From Anaerolineae bacterium (GTDB taxonomy: Bacteria; Chloroflexota; Anaerolineae; Anaerolineales; Villigracilaceae): 14,071 nt of DNA. The number at the start of each line of letters is the position of its first letter. Position 1 is the first letter of the stretch. The notes beneath the pieces are model-generated. The model searched no databases. It saw only the letters and a program-made list of their open reading frames with translations, and had not been told where the DNA came from. The DNA lies in the NCBI GenBank assembly GCA_003484265.1, contig DNDO01000120.1, forward strand, positions 24,799 to 38,869, in the 5' to 3' direction. This document shows positions 13,506 to 14,071 of this stretch, piece after piece. The translations under genes were made by a program, and so were the position numbers.

Positions 13506-13511
13506 CATCAT

Positions 13512-13997
13512 ATGCTTTTAAATCTTCCCCTAATTCTTGAGACTCGTAGAAACCACGCGCTCGAACATGCCACACTTCATATGCTCGCGAGCAAATATAA
13601 AATATCAATGGCAGGGCACTCCAACCCGACAGGGTTTTATCTCCTCGGCGATATTCAACTTGAAGATATAGCGGCTGCCTCAATTGAAGCATTGACCCGA
13701 CTCAATGCCGGCGAGAGCGAACTCGCCGTCCACCCCGGGTGCGGCACCAATCTTGTCGCCACCGCGCTTCTCCCTGCGACCTTCGCCTGGGCTCCATTAA
13801 AGGGAATCCGCTCAACCCGTTGGCGGCTTCTGATGATCCCTTTCGCTCTGGCGCTCGCCATATTTGGATATTTACTCAGCAAGCCGTTTGGTCCCTGGCT
13901 TCAAAAACACATCACCACCGAAGCAGACCTGGGCGATATGCAGATCACTGATATCCTATTTGTCCGCAAGGGTGTTCATCGGATTATTACAAAATGA
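13512..13997 (+). CDS. DUF6391-like membrane protein
   Basis: 161 residues from ATG 13512; an upstream in-frame ATG at 13497 would add five residues but overlaps the -10 box. The N-terminal half is soluble with ETRRNHALEHATLHMLASK (10-28) and the later HPGCGTNLVATALL (about 74-87). The combination of an RxxHALEHAT motif and HPxCGTN recalls DUF6391 proteins of cyanobacteria and Chloroflexota. The His/Glu/Cys content could bind metal, but this is inference. One or two hydrophobic segments follow (about 83-97 and 106-128), with basic RSTRWR between. The C-terminus is soluble. Function is unknown. The stop overlaps the next ATG as ATGA. Confidence 0.78.
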   Translation: MLLNLPLILETRRNHALEHATLHMLASKYKISMAGHSNPTGFYLLGDIQLEDIAAASIEALTRLNAGESELAVHPGCGTNLVATALLPATFAWAPLKGIRSTRWRLLMIPFALALAIFGYLLSKPFGPWLQKHITTEADLGDMQITDILFVRKGVHRIITK

Positions 13998-14071
13998 AAT
14001 TGCCACAGAGATCACTGGGTTCCTTGAGAAAAACAAAAACGAAACTCTACGATCTTATTGCGCTCTGTAGC
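13994..14071 (+). CDS. Start of an overlapping downstream gene, cut by the window end
   Basis: ATG at 13994 overlaps the previous stop by 4 nt (ATGA), as in two other gene pairs of this window. The frame stays open for 26 codons to the edge, with a strongly basic N-terminus (MKLPQRSLGSLRKTKTKLYD). It is too short to assign a family, and a chance open frame remains possible. Confidence 0.45.
   Translation, partial: MKLPQRSLGSLRKTKTKLYDLIALCS

Noticed and set aside
13422..13520. 32-codon plus-strand ORF before the DUF6391-like gene
   Set aside because: No ribosome site, overlaps the real start in another frame and spans the promoter region.

Overview
This window looks like an edge contig of a genome bin from the Chloroflexota, most probably class Anaerolineae. 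That placement is inferred from gene content and protein style: a B-box/membrane gene between nadK and recN, a DUF6391-like protein, a BCD-type MFS transporter of the kind known from phototrophs, and many promoters abutting start codons. No rRNA, tRNA, CRISPR array or intact mobile element is visible. No gene-free stretch exceeds about 200 bases. The first ~80 bases are poly-C/GC junk that look like an assembly or base-calling artefact and cut off the first gene.

Layout: (1) 1-465, minus strand: a nearly complete 4HBT (YbgC/FadM-like) acyl-CoA thioesterase. (2) 590-1998, plus strand: the most unusual locus, in which the N-terminal and C-terminal halves of one membrane-anchored Cas4-like nuclease are encoded by two separate ORFs with a HEAT-like helical-repeat gene between them. 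(3) 2042-5185: an apparent operon of NAD kinase, a B-box zinc-finger membrane protein and the DNA-repair ATPase RecN. (4) 5378-10150: an iron locus, with a DtxR/MntR-type metalloregulator divergent from a ferric-iron ABC transporter (lipoprotein binding protein, fused double permease, ATPase). A terminator and a second promoter separate the binding protein from the permease/ATPase pair. (5) 10280-12305: a BCD/PucC-type MFS transporter followed by a MerR-type regulator with a C-terminal helical, possibly globin-like, sensor domain. (6) 12361-13365, minus strand: a 52-residue membrane microprotein and a multi-pass membrane protein of unknown function. (7) 13512-14071: a DUF6391-like membrane protein and the start of an overlapping gene that runs off the window.

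Regulation visible in the sequence: five gene starts have a TATAAT/TACAAT/TATACT-like -10 box only 6-9 nt before the start codon, which predicts leaderless transcripts. Genes inside operons instead use ATGA overlaps or Shine-Dalgarno sites. Three hairpin terminators are recognisable. The BCD transporter promoter carries a perfect 8+8 bp dyad over its -10 box.

The best candidate for something undescribed is the split Cas4-like nuclease. The iron-sulfur cysteines (one in the first ORF, three in the last) and the nuclease motifs are distributed over two proteins. Each protein has one membrane helix, with charge patterns that would place both soluble halves in the cytoplasm. All functional assignments come from reading motifs by eye; no database search was run.
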